24,984 nucleotides of DNA from Zarea fungicola (taxonomy: Eukaryota; Ascomycota; Sordariomycetes; Hypocreales; Cordycipitaceae). A program made the translations under genes and the position numbers. The DNA is taken from NCBI GenBank assembly GCA_900169235.1, contig FWCC01000184.1, positions 1 through 24,984 of the forward strand, given 5' to 3'. Under the pieces are notes generated by a model. It saw only the letters and a program-made list of their open reading frames with translations, ran no database searches and was not told where the DNA came from. This document shows positions 1-9,527 of the stretch, piece after piece (the first letter of the stretch is position 1; each line of letters begins with the position of its first letter).

Positions 1-479
1 TGGGGGCGTGGCACAAGTAGTGGCTGTTAGTGGCAGCTGCCGCATCCTCCTGCAGCCTTAACAGCCCATCAATGATGCGCTCGGAGCTACCAAGCTTTTA
101 AAAGTTTAATAACGTAACGCATTCTCGAGTCCTCCGGCTACGGGGAGGCGAAACCCGCCAAAAATTTGGCCTGCGCAGCCCGTCCAAGCCTGCTTCTGTG
201 CCTTGCTCATTCAACATCATTTCTTTTCTTCCACATCGTCCAAACTTATCAATCGCTATTTTCATTTTCTTTCCAATTCAAATATTGCATCATCCCTTAT
301 TGGCAGAAATATTTTCCTCGACACCAAAACTGCATCACGAGACCAGGCGCTTCTACTATCAAGCGTCGCAAAACGCAAGCTCGCCTCGGCCGAGCTCAAC
401 CTCCACCTGCTTTCCTTAACCGGGCCCTCGTTCGTTAACATTCACGGTTGGCGGCCCCCCCCCAGAGACAACGGGCACG
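1..479. other. Left flank and 5' leader of the mitochondrial carrier gene
   Basis: No gene is seen here. After the inverted repeat, a T/A-rich stretch around 95-111 (CTTTTAAAAGTTTAATA) could contain core promoter elements. From about 180 onward the plus strand is pyrimidine-rich with runs of TTTC and CATC, typical of a fungal 5' leader. There is no ATG on the plus strand between about 78 and 480, which supports 480 as the start of the carrier gene. A run of nine C residues lies at 455-463, just before that start. Confidence 0.6.
2..19 (+). repeat. Left copy of 18-bp perfect terminal inverted repeat
   Basis: The 18 bases GGGGGCGTGGCACAAGTA are the exact reverse complement of the last 18 bases of the window (24967-24984). 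The match stops at base 20. Base 1 is T, so if the base after the window is A the repeat would be 19 bp with TG...CA ends. No target-site duplication can be seen because the repeat reaches the window edge. Confidence 0.9.
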
Positions 480-1854
480 ATGAGCCGCCAGACTGGAAGC
501 GAGCATCTGGATACGGCAGACTACATAGCGCACAACCATGACAGGATAGAGGCCGCCCTGCCACCGGTTCCCCAGGTCACGCCAGTGCAGACTATGGTAT
601 CGGCCATGACCGGCAGTCTGCTCACTTCGCTACTGGGTGTGTCACGCCCAACCTGTTGGTCTGATTTTGTAATGCGCTCAATACTAACCCGCGCTTCTAG
701 TGACGCCCCTTGATGTCGTCCGAGTTCGATTACAGTCACAAAAGCCACCCGTTTCCGCCGTCGACCTCTCCAAACTTAGCCTTACACCTCATGGCTTGAC
801 CCCCATCCAATCCGCCAACCTCGGAGTCACAGCATGCTGCCGCGAAGTATTTTTTGCCGGCAACAATGTCGAGTTTTGCTTGGCAGCACCACGCATAGAC
901 GGCCTAACTGCTGGGGTCGCTGGTGCAGGTGCCCACGCCAACGATTGCGCTGTCCAGGAAGCTGAAAAGAGGACGTACAAGTCGACACTAGATGGCCTTC
1001 GCAAGATTGCCCGTAACGAGGGAGTCACCACACTCTGGCGTGGCCTGTCCCCGACACTGGTCATGACGGTTCCCGCCAACATCATCTACTTCACCGGCTA
1101 CGACTGGCTGCGATACAACCCGAACAGCCCACTGTCCAAACTCTCGCCCGAGTCCGCGCCACTGATTGCCGGGTCAATCGCTCGAGTTGTTGCAGTTGGC
1201 GCTGTTAGCCCCATTGAGCTGTTCCGTACTCGCATTCAGGCGTCGTCGGCGACTACCGAGGGTCACTTTATGGAAACGCTGCGGGGCATCAGGACCATGG
1301 TTGCCACCCAAGGATACACCTCGCTCTGGAGAGGTTTCAACCTGACTCTCTGGCGAGATGTCCCATTCTCTGCACTTTACTGGTGGGGGTACGAGACGTT
1401 GCGGGGCAAGTTCACCGACATGCGAGAAGAGCGACGTGGACGGTCGCTGTCACGAGATGATGATGACCGTTTTACTTCCCGTCGTCGTTCACAAAGCAAC
1501 GAAAAGCAGTCAGAGACATTCCTTGATAGCTTTGCTGCTGGTGCTCTGTCTGGTGCATTTGCTTCCATTATCACCATGCCATTTGATGTCGGCAAGACAA
1601 GAACGCAGATATTCAATGATGGCACCATCCGACAAACGATTGGTACGGCCGCTGGAACAGCGCCCGAGGAGCAAAATATGATTCGGCTCTTGTGGCACAT
1701 TTTTCAGACAGAGGGCATGGCAGGTCTCTGGCGTGGCTGGATCCCGCGAACGCTCAAGGTTGCACCGGCCTGTGCCATTATGATTAGCAGCTACGAGGTT
1801 GGAAAGCGAGCCTTTCGCTCAATCAACGAGCGTTCTGCAAATACCCAGCAGTGA
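480..1854 (+). CDS. Mitochondrial carrier, Mtm1/SLC25A39-40-like
   Basis: Predicted 436-aa inner-membrane carrier of the Mtm1/SLC25A39/SLC25A40 group, which in animals is needed for glutathione import into mitochondria and in yeast affects manganese loading of Sod2 (family knowledge). Exons are 480-636 and 701-1854; the 64-nt intron 637-700 starts GTGTGT and ends CTTCTAG, with ACTAAC upstream of the acceptor. Splicing creates Val53 and restores the first carrier signature, PLDVVR (about 55-60). The other two signatures are PIELFR (about 223) and PFDVGK (about 346), each opening one of the three repeats. Loops end in LWRG motifs. The first matrix loop is long and holds Cys98, Cys99, Cys112 and Cys135. 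A basic/acidic insert (about 290-325, with RSLSRDDDD) separates repeats two and three. The start is the first ATG after a long ATG-free leader. Mtm1 orthology is likely but was not tested by search. Confidence 0.9.
637..700 (+). other. Intron of the Mtm1-like carrier gene
   Basis: This 64-nt GT-AG intron interrupts the first PxD signature motif. The downstream exon in the same frame as GTG at 700 begins with TPLDVV, so a model that ignores the intron would lose the first 53 residues. The branch-like sequence ATACTAACC lies about 10 nt before the acceptor. Confidence 0.85.
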
Positions 1855-2753
1855 GAGGTGCGAAGGGTGCTTCTCCACTCTGGCATTCACACATGCATCT
1901 CATGATTGAGAAGGGCGAAAAAATTGAGCGGATTTATTCATCATTTTGCACTCATTTTTGGCGTTATTTGGAAATTTACAGCCAAGATTTTCTGCTTGGC
2001 TACTATACGGAATTCACGCGGTGAGGGCTTATTATAATTTGTGCAGGTGAAAATTAGACCACTCTGTGTTGCAGCTGTACGATAGAAGGGCGAGAGCACC
2101 AAAAAGAAGTGGCAAATCACTATTAAATAATTTAATGCATTCTCCTCAATGATAAACCAGACTTGCACAATCAAAAGCATTTGGCCCTGGTCTTTCTACT
2201 TAGCTCTCTACTCGATCCGTGACTGGATGTTAAAAGTCCTGTTTGTAGAGGAATTCAAGGAATCACATCATTGCTGTGGAAATATCCTGTATCTATTATC
2301 ATAAACGCCAGCTTTATTTCTTAATGAAACGTAATGCCTGATTCCGCAGTCATTTCACCTCTATACTGCTTCGTGGTCATTTCACTACAACTATTCAGTG
2401 AGGGATGATCTATTAGCTATCCCAGGACTGCTTCGCGACCCAGAGCTCCACCAAGAAAGTTTGTCAGAGGCCGCACATTAACTTGCTCACTTTTCATCCA
2501 AAAAAGAAAAGAGAGACGAATATATACCAAACCTACAAAATTTTGTCAACAGAAAATTTCAAAAAATATAAAGTGTATCTCAGCCATTGTACACGAGATC
2601 TAGAAGGCACTCCGATACCAGTCGAAATTTCGGCCGCATCGCTACGTCTTAGAAGCAAAGCACACACCGAGGCTCCGAGTTTTTCTTGGCCCAAAACGGC
2701 CTAAGAGGAGTTTTTAATCGAGAGTTTTTACAAAGGAAGGGGATTTCTTGAGA
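1855..2753. other. Intergenic region between carrier and WD40 genes
   Basis: About 900 bp, clearly AT-rich compared with the flanking coding sequence. It should hold the 3' UTR of the carrier gene and the promoter and leader of the WD40 gene, as both are on the plus strand. Short reading frames occur on both strands but show no recognisable protein and unremarkable composition. I see no RNA gene. Confidence 0.5.
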
Positions 2754-4077
2754 ATGTATGCTCTTGCCAACGTCGACTGTCACCGTTTCGGCCGCGGCGA
2801 CTCAGTCTATGTTACTGAGATTGCCCGCACCGCTGCCGGCCTCGCCGCCATCTCGACGGATAATACTCTCAGTCTTCTCGACCCTTCCCGTCTCTCTGAC
2901 GGCCCTGTTGTGAGCTGGCAGACGGAGCATGGGGCCAAACTGACGGCACTGCGTGTGCTGGACGGTGGAATGGCTTGCACGGCAGGGGAGGACGGCACTG
3001 TTGCCGTCTGGGATCTCAAGGTCAAGGGCAAAGCTGCCAGAGTTGCGCAATTCAAAGGTACGGTTATGAATGAAAAAGAAAGAAAGAAAGCCCTGCCGGA
3101 TATAAGAATTTGAGAGAAACAAATATGGGAGCCTTGGGATGCTAACAAAATTTTGTGTTTGCAAAAGCGAGCGAGGCGCCAATTCTCTCCATGGCGTGCA
3201 ACAAGGAAACAAATACTATTGCAGTCGGCACAGAGCTGCAAGACCACATGGCCTCGATTTATCTCTGGTAAGAAAAACGGCCTATATCCTCGAAGAAGAA
3301 GAAAAAAACCTCTGTAAATGTATCCAACTATCTGTATAAAGCTAACGACCGAGACGGAAAGGGACGTCCGTGCCACACCATCAGCCATGGCACACTATCA
3401 AGACGTCCACAGCGACGACGTGACGGAGCTCGCCTTTCACGGCACTCAGCCTGCTCTTCTCCTCTCTGGCTCGACTGACGGCCTTGTCAGCGTCTATGAC
3501 ACGCGCATCGCTGACGAGGATGAGGTGACGATCCAGACGTTCAACCACGGCGCGTCCATCCACCACGCGGCGTTCCTCGCGCCGTCGAGCGAGGTCCTTG
3601 CCCTCTCCCACGATGAGCGTTTTGCCCTGTACGACGTGTCCGAGGACACGCCTGGCGGCGATGCGACCCAGGACTTTGGGGACTTGAGGCCGGTGCTTGG
3701 GTGCCAGTACGTGGCCAACGTGACCCCCAAGATGGATGGTGTCGGTGCCGTCATGGGAGTCGGTTCACAAGAGTATGTTTTGAAAAGGGCCCCAAAATAT
3801 CCCCCTTGGCCATTTTAAAGAAGAAGAAGAAGAAAAAGGAGAACATGGATAAGAAACCACTAACACTTTTTCCATTTTGTATAGCCGTCACATCTTTCAG
3901 CTCTACTTCCTTGCCAAGAATGCTCAGCAGAAGTGGGCACTTGATACAACCAACACTGTTGGCCTGCCTGGTGCTCATGGCGAGGAAATTGTCCGTTCAT
4001 TCTGCTTCTTTGATCAGGAGCAGGTCGTCTTTACCGCCGGTGAAGATGGTTGCGTCAGAGGATGGCGTGCCGGGTAG
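2754..4077 (+). CDS. WD40-repeat protein, WDR89-like
   Basis: Predicted 335-aa WD40 protein. Exons are 2754-3057, 3168-3267, 3362-3772 and 3885-4077; introns are 110, 94 and 112 nt, all GT-AG, with CTAAC branch sites near 3141, 3341 and 3879. Joining them restores WD blades: EDGTVAVWDLK (about 79-89), IYLWDVR (132-138, with Trp135 split by intron 2), SGSTDGLVSVYDTR, and the C-terminal TAGEDGCVRGW just before the stop. The overall length and terminal blade resemble the WDR89 family, a poorly characterised single-domain beta-propeller; a scaffold or interaction role is inference. The start is the ATG at 2754, giving MYALANVD. The gene is convergent with the FRG1-like gene 229 bp downstream. Each intron carries an A/G-rich microsatellite. 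Confidence 0.85.
3072..3090 (+). repeat. GAAA microsatellite in WD40 intron 1
   Basis: A (GAAA)n-type purine run lies inside intron 1 of the WD40 gene. Similar purine runs lie in its intron 2 (3292-3308, GAA repeat) and intron 3 (3817-3840, AAG repeat). Confidence 0.85.
3817..3840 (+). repeat. AAG microsatellite in WD40 intron 3
   Basis: A run of AAG units followed by A-rich sequence lies 45-60 nt upstream of the intron 3 acceptor at 3884. It is purine-rich on the transcribed sense strand, unlike a normal polypyrimidine tract. Confidence 0.85.
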
Positions 4078-4306
4078 ATTTTCGAAATGATGAATATGAA
4101 CAAGATGAAGAATTAACGAGCAAGCAACCAAAATCGAGGTTATATGCCAGGTCTCTTTTGCAATTTGTGTTTAAAACAGTTCGCCGGGGTATATATTCTA
4201 GTATTACATTTTTTTCTATTCCGCTTTGGCGCAATTTACATCCCATTACAAAGACCAAAAACAGTTAAACCGTTTCCGCTTTTCTTCTTTTTGTTTATTT
4301 CACTCA

Positions 4307-5236
4307 TCAACTGAACTTGTCATGCTTGCTCTTGACCTTTACATCTAGCAGTGTTTCATGATAATTACCTTCCCGCCGCGCCCTCTTGAGCTTCTTGATC
4401 TCGCCGTCGTTGAGACGGCGGCCGACGGCCTCCTCCAGCTCCTGCCTGCTAATCTTGGCCAACGCCTTTTCCTCTTTGGACGATTTGATCTTGGGCTTGT
4501 AGCGCGCCTGCATGCGGATGCGCAGCGTCGTGTTGAAGGATATCGTGTCGGCGTCGCCGCGGATTTCGTCGCGTGCCGCCGAAGCAGAGGAAGATGCGGA
4601 TGTCTTGACGGAGAGAAATGTATCGCGGAGTGTTTGAACCTGAAATGTACCGGGTGTGTCAGCCGTGGCGACAACGCTGAAAGTTTCGAGAGGTGAGACG
4701 GCCTCGGAATGTGCTGATAATAGGCCAATCTTGTCGCATGCTAGATATCTAATCCGAGAAAAAGAAAGAAAGAAAGTAAACAAAAGTTAGCAAAACGAGG
4801 AAAATAATGTACATCAGGGGTGACAATGCGTTTTTGTATGCACCAACCTTCCGTGATGGCCCTTGAAGCGAAAGTGCTCTGTGCCTGAAATACGATTCGC
4901 AATCCACACCTGTCGTACATCGTGCGGCTCAGCCGTCGCAGGGTTCCCGTCTATAATGTTCTCAATGGGAACGGTAAAGACTTTGCCGCTCGCGTCGCAT
5001 GCCAGCGCCGACGGCTTCTCTGTAGGCAGGACGAGCAAGATGGGACCTGAAATGTCGCTGGGGGCGTCGGCCGAGACCCAGGTATCGTCATCCGGTGTCG
5101 GTTCCTCTGCGGGTTGGTCTCTGCGGAGCTGCTTGCTGGCAGAAGATGACGAACCGCCTGCACTGACATCATCAGAGGCGTGCGTGCGCTTGCGCTTTTT
5201 GGGCTTGTCGCCCTTGAAGCTCAATGGCTTGACCAT
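4307..5236 (-). CDS. FRG1-family nuclear protein
   Basis: Predicted 276-aa protein of the FRG1 family, nuclear/nucleolar proteins with a beta-trefoil (fascin-like) fold linked in animals to pre-mRNA splicing and actin bundling (family knowledge). On the minus strand, exon 1 is 5236-4848 and exon 2 is 4748-4307. The 99-nt intron has donor GTTGGT, a TGCTAAC branch and acceptor ATTAG, and splitting Arg restores GHHGRYLACDKIGLLSA, the hallmark FRG1 segment. The N-terminus is highly basic (KPKKRKR at 11-17, a likely nuclear localisation signal), followed by a Ser/acidic linker. The C-terminus is a Lys-rich helix ending KSKHDKFS, similar in character to the FRG1 tail. It is convergent with the WD40 gene and divergent from the oxygenase-like gene (615 bp between starts). 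The donor is weaker than its neighbours'. Confidence 0.87.
4756..4776 (-). repeat. GAAA/TTTC microsatellite in FRG1-like intron
   Basis: A purine run on the plus strand reads as TTTC repeats in the sense orientation of the FRG1-like gene, immediately upstream of its acceptor at 4749. Here it acts as an extended polypyrimidine tract. Confidence 0.8.
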
Positions 5237-5851
5237 GGCTGCGGCGGAGTGTGGTGGGCTGCGTGGGGAGCGATCGGTTCTTCGGGGAAATCGGGGGTAA
5301 CAACTGCAACAGCGGAATAATAATGAAGTACGGAGTAGTGATTGGTGCCTGTTGCCCGATGACTCCAGGGATCAAAGCAGATGGTGTGTTCGGCTCGTCT
5401 TGTCTCGGGCCGCAGTATGCACCTTGTTACGGCAGAATGAAGTTGAGTTTTCGGAGGACGGCGAGCTCCAGAACCATGCCGAAGTTGAGGCGCTAAGAGG
5501 CGCCGCTTTAGAGGGCGAAGTCGCTGTAATTGCTGTCAATACAGTGGTGAACGGCCCCCTGTTGACGCTGTAAAGCAGCACAGGAACCTGCAACGGTGGC
5601 GCCTAGCCAAGATCGTGGCGAGCCAACCAGCTGCGAAGCTCCAGCTGTTTGCCTGCCCCTCCCCCGCCATTTGCAGTGTCGCCAGCCCAGCGAGAACTTT
5701 GGCCCGGATTTATCTTGGCGACGGGTACTTTCTTCTTTTCTAGTTGCTAATATTATTATTTGATGTTATTCATTCCGCATCATTCCGTTGCCATATTTCC
5801 TCATTTTTACTTGATCTCGTATTCTGTTGATTGCAATTGACACTGTTCATC
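5237..5851. promoter_or_regulatory. Bidirectional promoter region between FRG1-like and oxygenase-like genes
   Basis: 615 bp separate two divergent start codons, so this stretch must hold both promoters. It contains one near-copy of the recurrent motif described below (GTACGGAGTA at 5328-5337) and a T-rich leader (about 5720-5850) before the oxygenase-like start. No gene is supported here. Confidence 0.55.
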
Positions 5852-7138
5852 ATGGCTGCACAGGCGCCGGCCGTCACAGTTTCCCTCAAAGACTTGCAGT
5901 CTGGTAAGTCTACCTAGCCTGATATCAGATAAACTCTCGCCACAGCATACGGATTCAATTCTTGAGAAACCATACTCCTGATTTATTTATACACCAAGTA
6001 TATACTCGGAGTCTTTGGCTGACATATGTCCTAGGAAGCGTCTCCTTCGAGACCCTCCAGCAGGCCTTTGGTCCCGACTCTCTCGGAATCCTCGTCGTCA
6101 AGGATGTGCCCGAGCAGTTCCCCAGACTGAGGCACTCGGCTCTTTCCTATGCATCTTATCTTGGAAATCTCCCACAAGCAGAACTTGGTAGGTCCACTGT
6201 AGTTGCGGCCTGCTTCCTTTATAACATGCAGTTAACCATTCCGACTGAGATTAGAAAAGCTCGAAAATGCCCACGCCAAGTACCTCACCGGCTGGTCTCT
6301 CGGCAAGGAAACCCTCAAAAACGGCAAGGCAGACACTTTCAAAGGTTCCTACTATGCCAATTGCGCATTTTACGTAGATGCCGCCCTCGAGTGCGCCAAG
6401 CCCACCGCAGAGTTTTCAGAGGAGACCTTCCCCGAGTACCTCTCTCCCAACCTGTGGCCCGCGCAGAGTGTCCTACCTGGATTTAAGCCAGCCGTGACCG
6501 ATCTCTGCGGCCTCATTATCGACGTCGCCGTCCTCGTTGCGCGCGCCTGCGATCGCTTCGCAGAACAGGAGATTCAGGGCTACCCCAAGGGCTACCTCGA
6601 GCATGTCGTCAGCACATCCAACACGACAAAGGCTCGACTGCTGCACTACTACCCACAGGGCAAGGAAGATGCGGATGCCGACGGCGACGAGGATGACTGG
6701 TGCGCCACGCACCTCGACCATGGATGCCTGACTGGTCTGACGTCGGCCATGTTCATTGACGAAAAGGAAACAGACACGAGTGTGCCCGTGACGGACGGCC
6801 CCTCGCTGCCCACGCTCGCGGAGCTCCCCGCATCGCCGGACCCGAGCGCCGGCCTGTACATCAAGTCGCGCACGGGGGAGACGTTCCAGGTCAAGATCCC
6901 GCGCGACTGCATCGCTTTCCAGACGGGCGAGGCGCTGGAGCGGATCACGGCGGGGCGTTTCAAGGCCGTGCCGCACTTTGTGCGCGGCGTCAAGGCGAGT
7001 GTCAGCAATGGGCGCATTGCACGAAACACGCTCGCCGTCTTTACGCAGCCGAACTTGGGTGAGGAGGTTGATATTGAGCAGCATCTGACATTTGGCGAGT
7101 TTGCGCGCGGTGTTGTCACCAAAAACACCGTGTCATGA
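5852..7138 (+). CDS. 2-oxoglutarate/Fe(II) dioxygenase-like protein
   Basis: Predicted 362-aa protein of the isopenicillin-N-synthase/clavaminate-synthase-like oxygenase superfamily. Exons are 5852-5903, 6035-6187 and 6255-7138; introns of 131 and 67 nt are GT-AG and the joins are exact in frame (Gly18 and Glu69 are split). The jelly-roll iron site appears intact: HLDH gives His221-x-Asp223, the distal His is His309 in AVPHF, and an Arg in the GRIARNTLAVF strand (about 325) is placed to bind 2-oxoglutarate. An acidic insert (about 205-217, DADADGDEDD) sits just before the HxD motif. There is no signal peptide, so it is probably cytosolic. The substrate is unknown. The start ATG at 5852 has a good context (ATCATGG). 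It is divergent from FRG1-like and convergent with the zinc transporter. Confidence 0.8.
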
Positions 7139-7614
7139 AAAGGGCATGACAGAAATGCAAAGAACGAAATTGACAAAAAGTATTGGGTTACGAAAATAAT
7201 GTACCTCAGACTGGCTACGATTATGAATCACGAACAAACTTGTTGAGCTCTTTTCGGAACATGGAAATTTAAGCTGATGGTACATATATGAAAGAATGAA
7301 ATAATCTTACTATATGATGAGCCTAAAAAAAATTGAGAAAGCACAATACTTTGTAATCCAGATGTTGAATCCTCTGTACGTTAATACGCTTTTTTTTCTG
7401 CACAAAACATCCTCAAAAAGGATAATGTGTAAAGCCACAACCGCTCGCCCCATGACTTTGTTGGAGAAGTCATGGCATAACTCGCCAACACCATTTTCGC
7501 TGCCAATGCAACATTAATGCCACCATCTGCCATGGTACGAAATACCAAAATTGTTCGCTGTAGTGTGCTTGCAGGGCAAACCTCCCATGACAATGACGCA
7601 CAGATAAAGGCAAT
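7139..7614. other. 3' region between convergent oxygenase-like and ZIP genes
   Basis: 476 bp between two stop codons, AT-rich, likely the two 3' UTRs and their polyadenylation sites. No gene or RNA is recognised. Confidence 0.5.
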
Positions 7615-9527
7615 TTAAGCCCACGCACCGACGAGGCTCATCCCAAAAGCGCCCAAGAGAACCAGAAGGCAGGCAAAGACACGCTGCTTGCCGCGCAGGT
7701 AGCGCCAGCTCGCATCGCTGAGGAAATCTTCTGAGAGGAGCTCAACGAGCGAGGCAAATGTCAACAGACCGGCTGAAATGGCATTCATGACACCAACAAG
7801 AACGAGGCCGACTTCAGAATCGGGGCTGTAAAGCGTATGAGTAGCCAATCCAATAGCTTGCCCAATGGGAGTGCTGAATGTCATTAGCTTTTGGCCCATC
7901 GTAGAAGGAATCAAGTATGGAGAGTACGTACGTGCAGCCGTATGCGAGTGCCATGAGCCATGGCTGAATGGTTTCCTTTTCCCACTTGACGGCGGCAATG
8001 CGAGATCCCAAAGCCAGTCCTTCGAACGTTTCTGAGGACACAGGTATCAGTACATAGCGGCATATAGAGTGTGTGCGAGAGGCACTTACGGTGAAAGGAA
8101 ATGGCGATGAGCAAAATGATGAATTCATTGCCAAGAGAGACGCTCAAAGCCATGCCGATAAAGATACTGTGGAATAGAATACCCATTTCCAGGAGAATGC
8201 ATTGAAGGCGATCCTTGCGCTCAAGCTGCCGCGCAGAGAGACTCGACATAGGGTACGATTCTTCGTCCGAGAAGACCGCTACCTCGCCGGCTTTGCTCAG
8301 GGCGATGTTCTTGCTCTGCTCTCGCGAGATATCTGCCGCGGGACTGGAGAGAGACCTGCTGAGCTGCGTTAGGTTCTGTCCCACGCTTGACTGCCGGCCC
8401 TTGATGGGACCCATGTCACGGATAGGATGCTGCGGCATGCGGGCCTCGCTGCTAGCAGCACCATCCGCAGGGTTGCTCTCCGCGATGAAGGTCGTCATGT
8501 TGGCCATGCAGCCCTGATGGCCGTGGGCTGCATTGATTTCCTCGGGCGGCATCTGACGGGCCGGGTGGAAGACCATTTCCACAATCGTCACGAAGAAGAC
8601 GGATGCGAGGGCAATGGCACCAGGCATGGCTGGGTAGTCCTTGGTCCAGAAGCTGGACAGGCACGGGTCGCTGAGGGAGATGAAGGCCGTCGGGAGGAGA
8701 TGCACAAACGCGGTGGCGATGAGGACGCCGGTGCCAAAGTGGCGGACCACGAAGAAAAAGCGTGCCGGGATGCGGAGGCCGGGGAACTTGGTGGCGAGAA
8801 TAGGAAACGCGCAGCCGGTAAAGGAGACGAAGAGGATGATGAAGAGGGCGCCGACGTGGAGGGGCATGTTGTATTCATCCTTGTCGGCGATGCCACCAGA
8901 AGCACAGGTTGATCTCTTGTGCAGTGTCATGGCCATGGGAGAGACCGTAGAAGTGTCGAGTAGAGCAGTCGGCTCAAGTACAGGGGCGGGAGCATTGGCG
9001 GCATTGGAGCTGCTGGAATGGACGGAGGAAATAGCCCAGGCCGAGTTTCCATTTAGGTAGGATAGTACAGAGGAAGCAGCAAGAACGGAGAGAATCCAGT
9101 ATGCCCATCCCCAAGCGTAGGTCATACGCCGGGATGGAGATGCTGGAGGAGAAAGGGGCAGGCCATCACCGCCAGCCGCCTTGTGAGAAGCCGGGAATGG
9201 TCCTAGAAGAGGCATGCTAGTATCACTTTATAGAAGAATTAACTGAGAGAGGGGAATGCCCATACCGTTCACCCATTGCCCTGCTTCTACCGGCTTGGTC
9301 AGTCGCTCAGGTGACCAACAGGTATGGTGGAGGGAGTCGTCTAATGCATCCTGTCCTAATGTACCGCAGATACTGCCGTCATCCTGATCGGACGCGACAT
9401 GCTCTCTCAGATTGGTGATGCCATTGAGATCCTGGCAGGTGGTCTGGATGGCAGAGAGCGCAGGGGGACTCTGATTGAAAGACAGATGGCGCAGCGAGCG
9501 CTCGTCAGCCTTGGAGAGACAAATCAT
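7615..9527 (-). CDS. ZIP-family zinc transporter (Zrt-like)
   Basis: Predicted 577-aa membrane zinc importer of the ZIP family. Minus-strand exons are 9527-9266, 9202-8090, 8031-7932 and 7873-7615; introns of 63, 58 and 58 nt are GT-AG. The ZIP core has eight hydrophobic segments: TM1 about 202-222, TM2 about 236-264 (with HLLP), TM3 about 279-299, a long His/Ser-rich cytoplasmic loop about 300-420, TM4 about 422-443 (FHSIFIGMAL), TM5 with HQTFEGLALG (His458; the Gln is created by splicing), then TM6-TM8 ending GMSLVGAWA. These TM4/TM5 motifs form the metal site in the family. The start at 9527 is preferred over an ATG at 9215: a GTATGG donor and CTTCTAG acceptor place 9215 inside an intron, and the added exon encodes a Cys-containing N-terminal domain resembling that of fungal Zrt proteins. 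An additional hydrophobic segment (about 114-138) precedes the core. Confidence 0.88.
9203..9265 (-). other. First intron of the ZIP gene, containing a decoy ATG
   Basis: This 63-nt intron reads GTATGG to CTCTTCTAG on the minus strand. It contains the ATG at 9215 that opens the long downstream frame, so ORF-based annotation would start there wrongly. A phase-1 join (g plus ga) gives Gly88 and keeps the frame; the acceptors further upstream do not. Confidence 0.75.

Noticed and set aside
203..541. 112-aa plus-strand frame overlapping the carrier start
   Set aside because: It has no ATG start (opens at TTG) and lies in the leader; the carrier reading frame from 480 is well supported.
2807..3388. 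193-aa minus-strand frame opposite the WD40 gene
   Set aside because: It runs through exons and introns of the WD40 gene in antisense, with no known domain; the plus strand has clear WD motifs and splice sites.
4863..5300. 145-aa plus-strand frame opposite the FRG1-like gene
   Set aside because: It is the antisense shadow of exon 1 of the FRG1-like gene and shows no protein character.
9213..9215. ATG at 9215 as the start of the zinc transporter
   Set aside because: It lies inside a well-formed intron, and an upstream exon with a proper ATG joins in frame to the rest of the protein.
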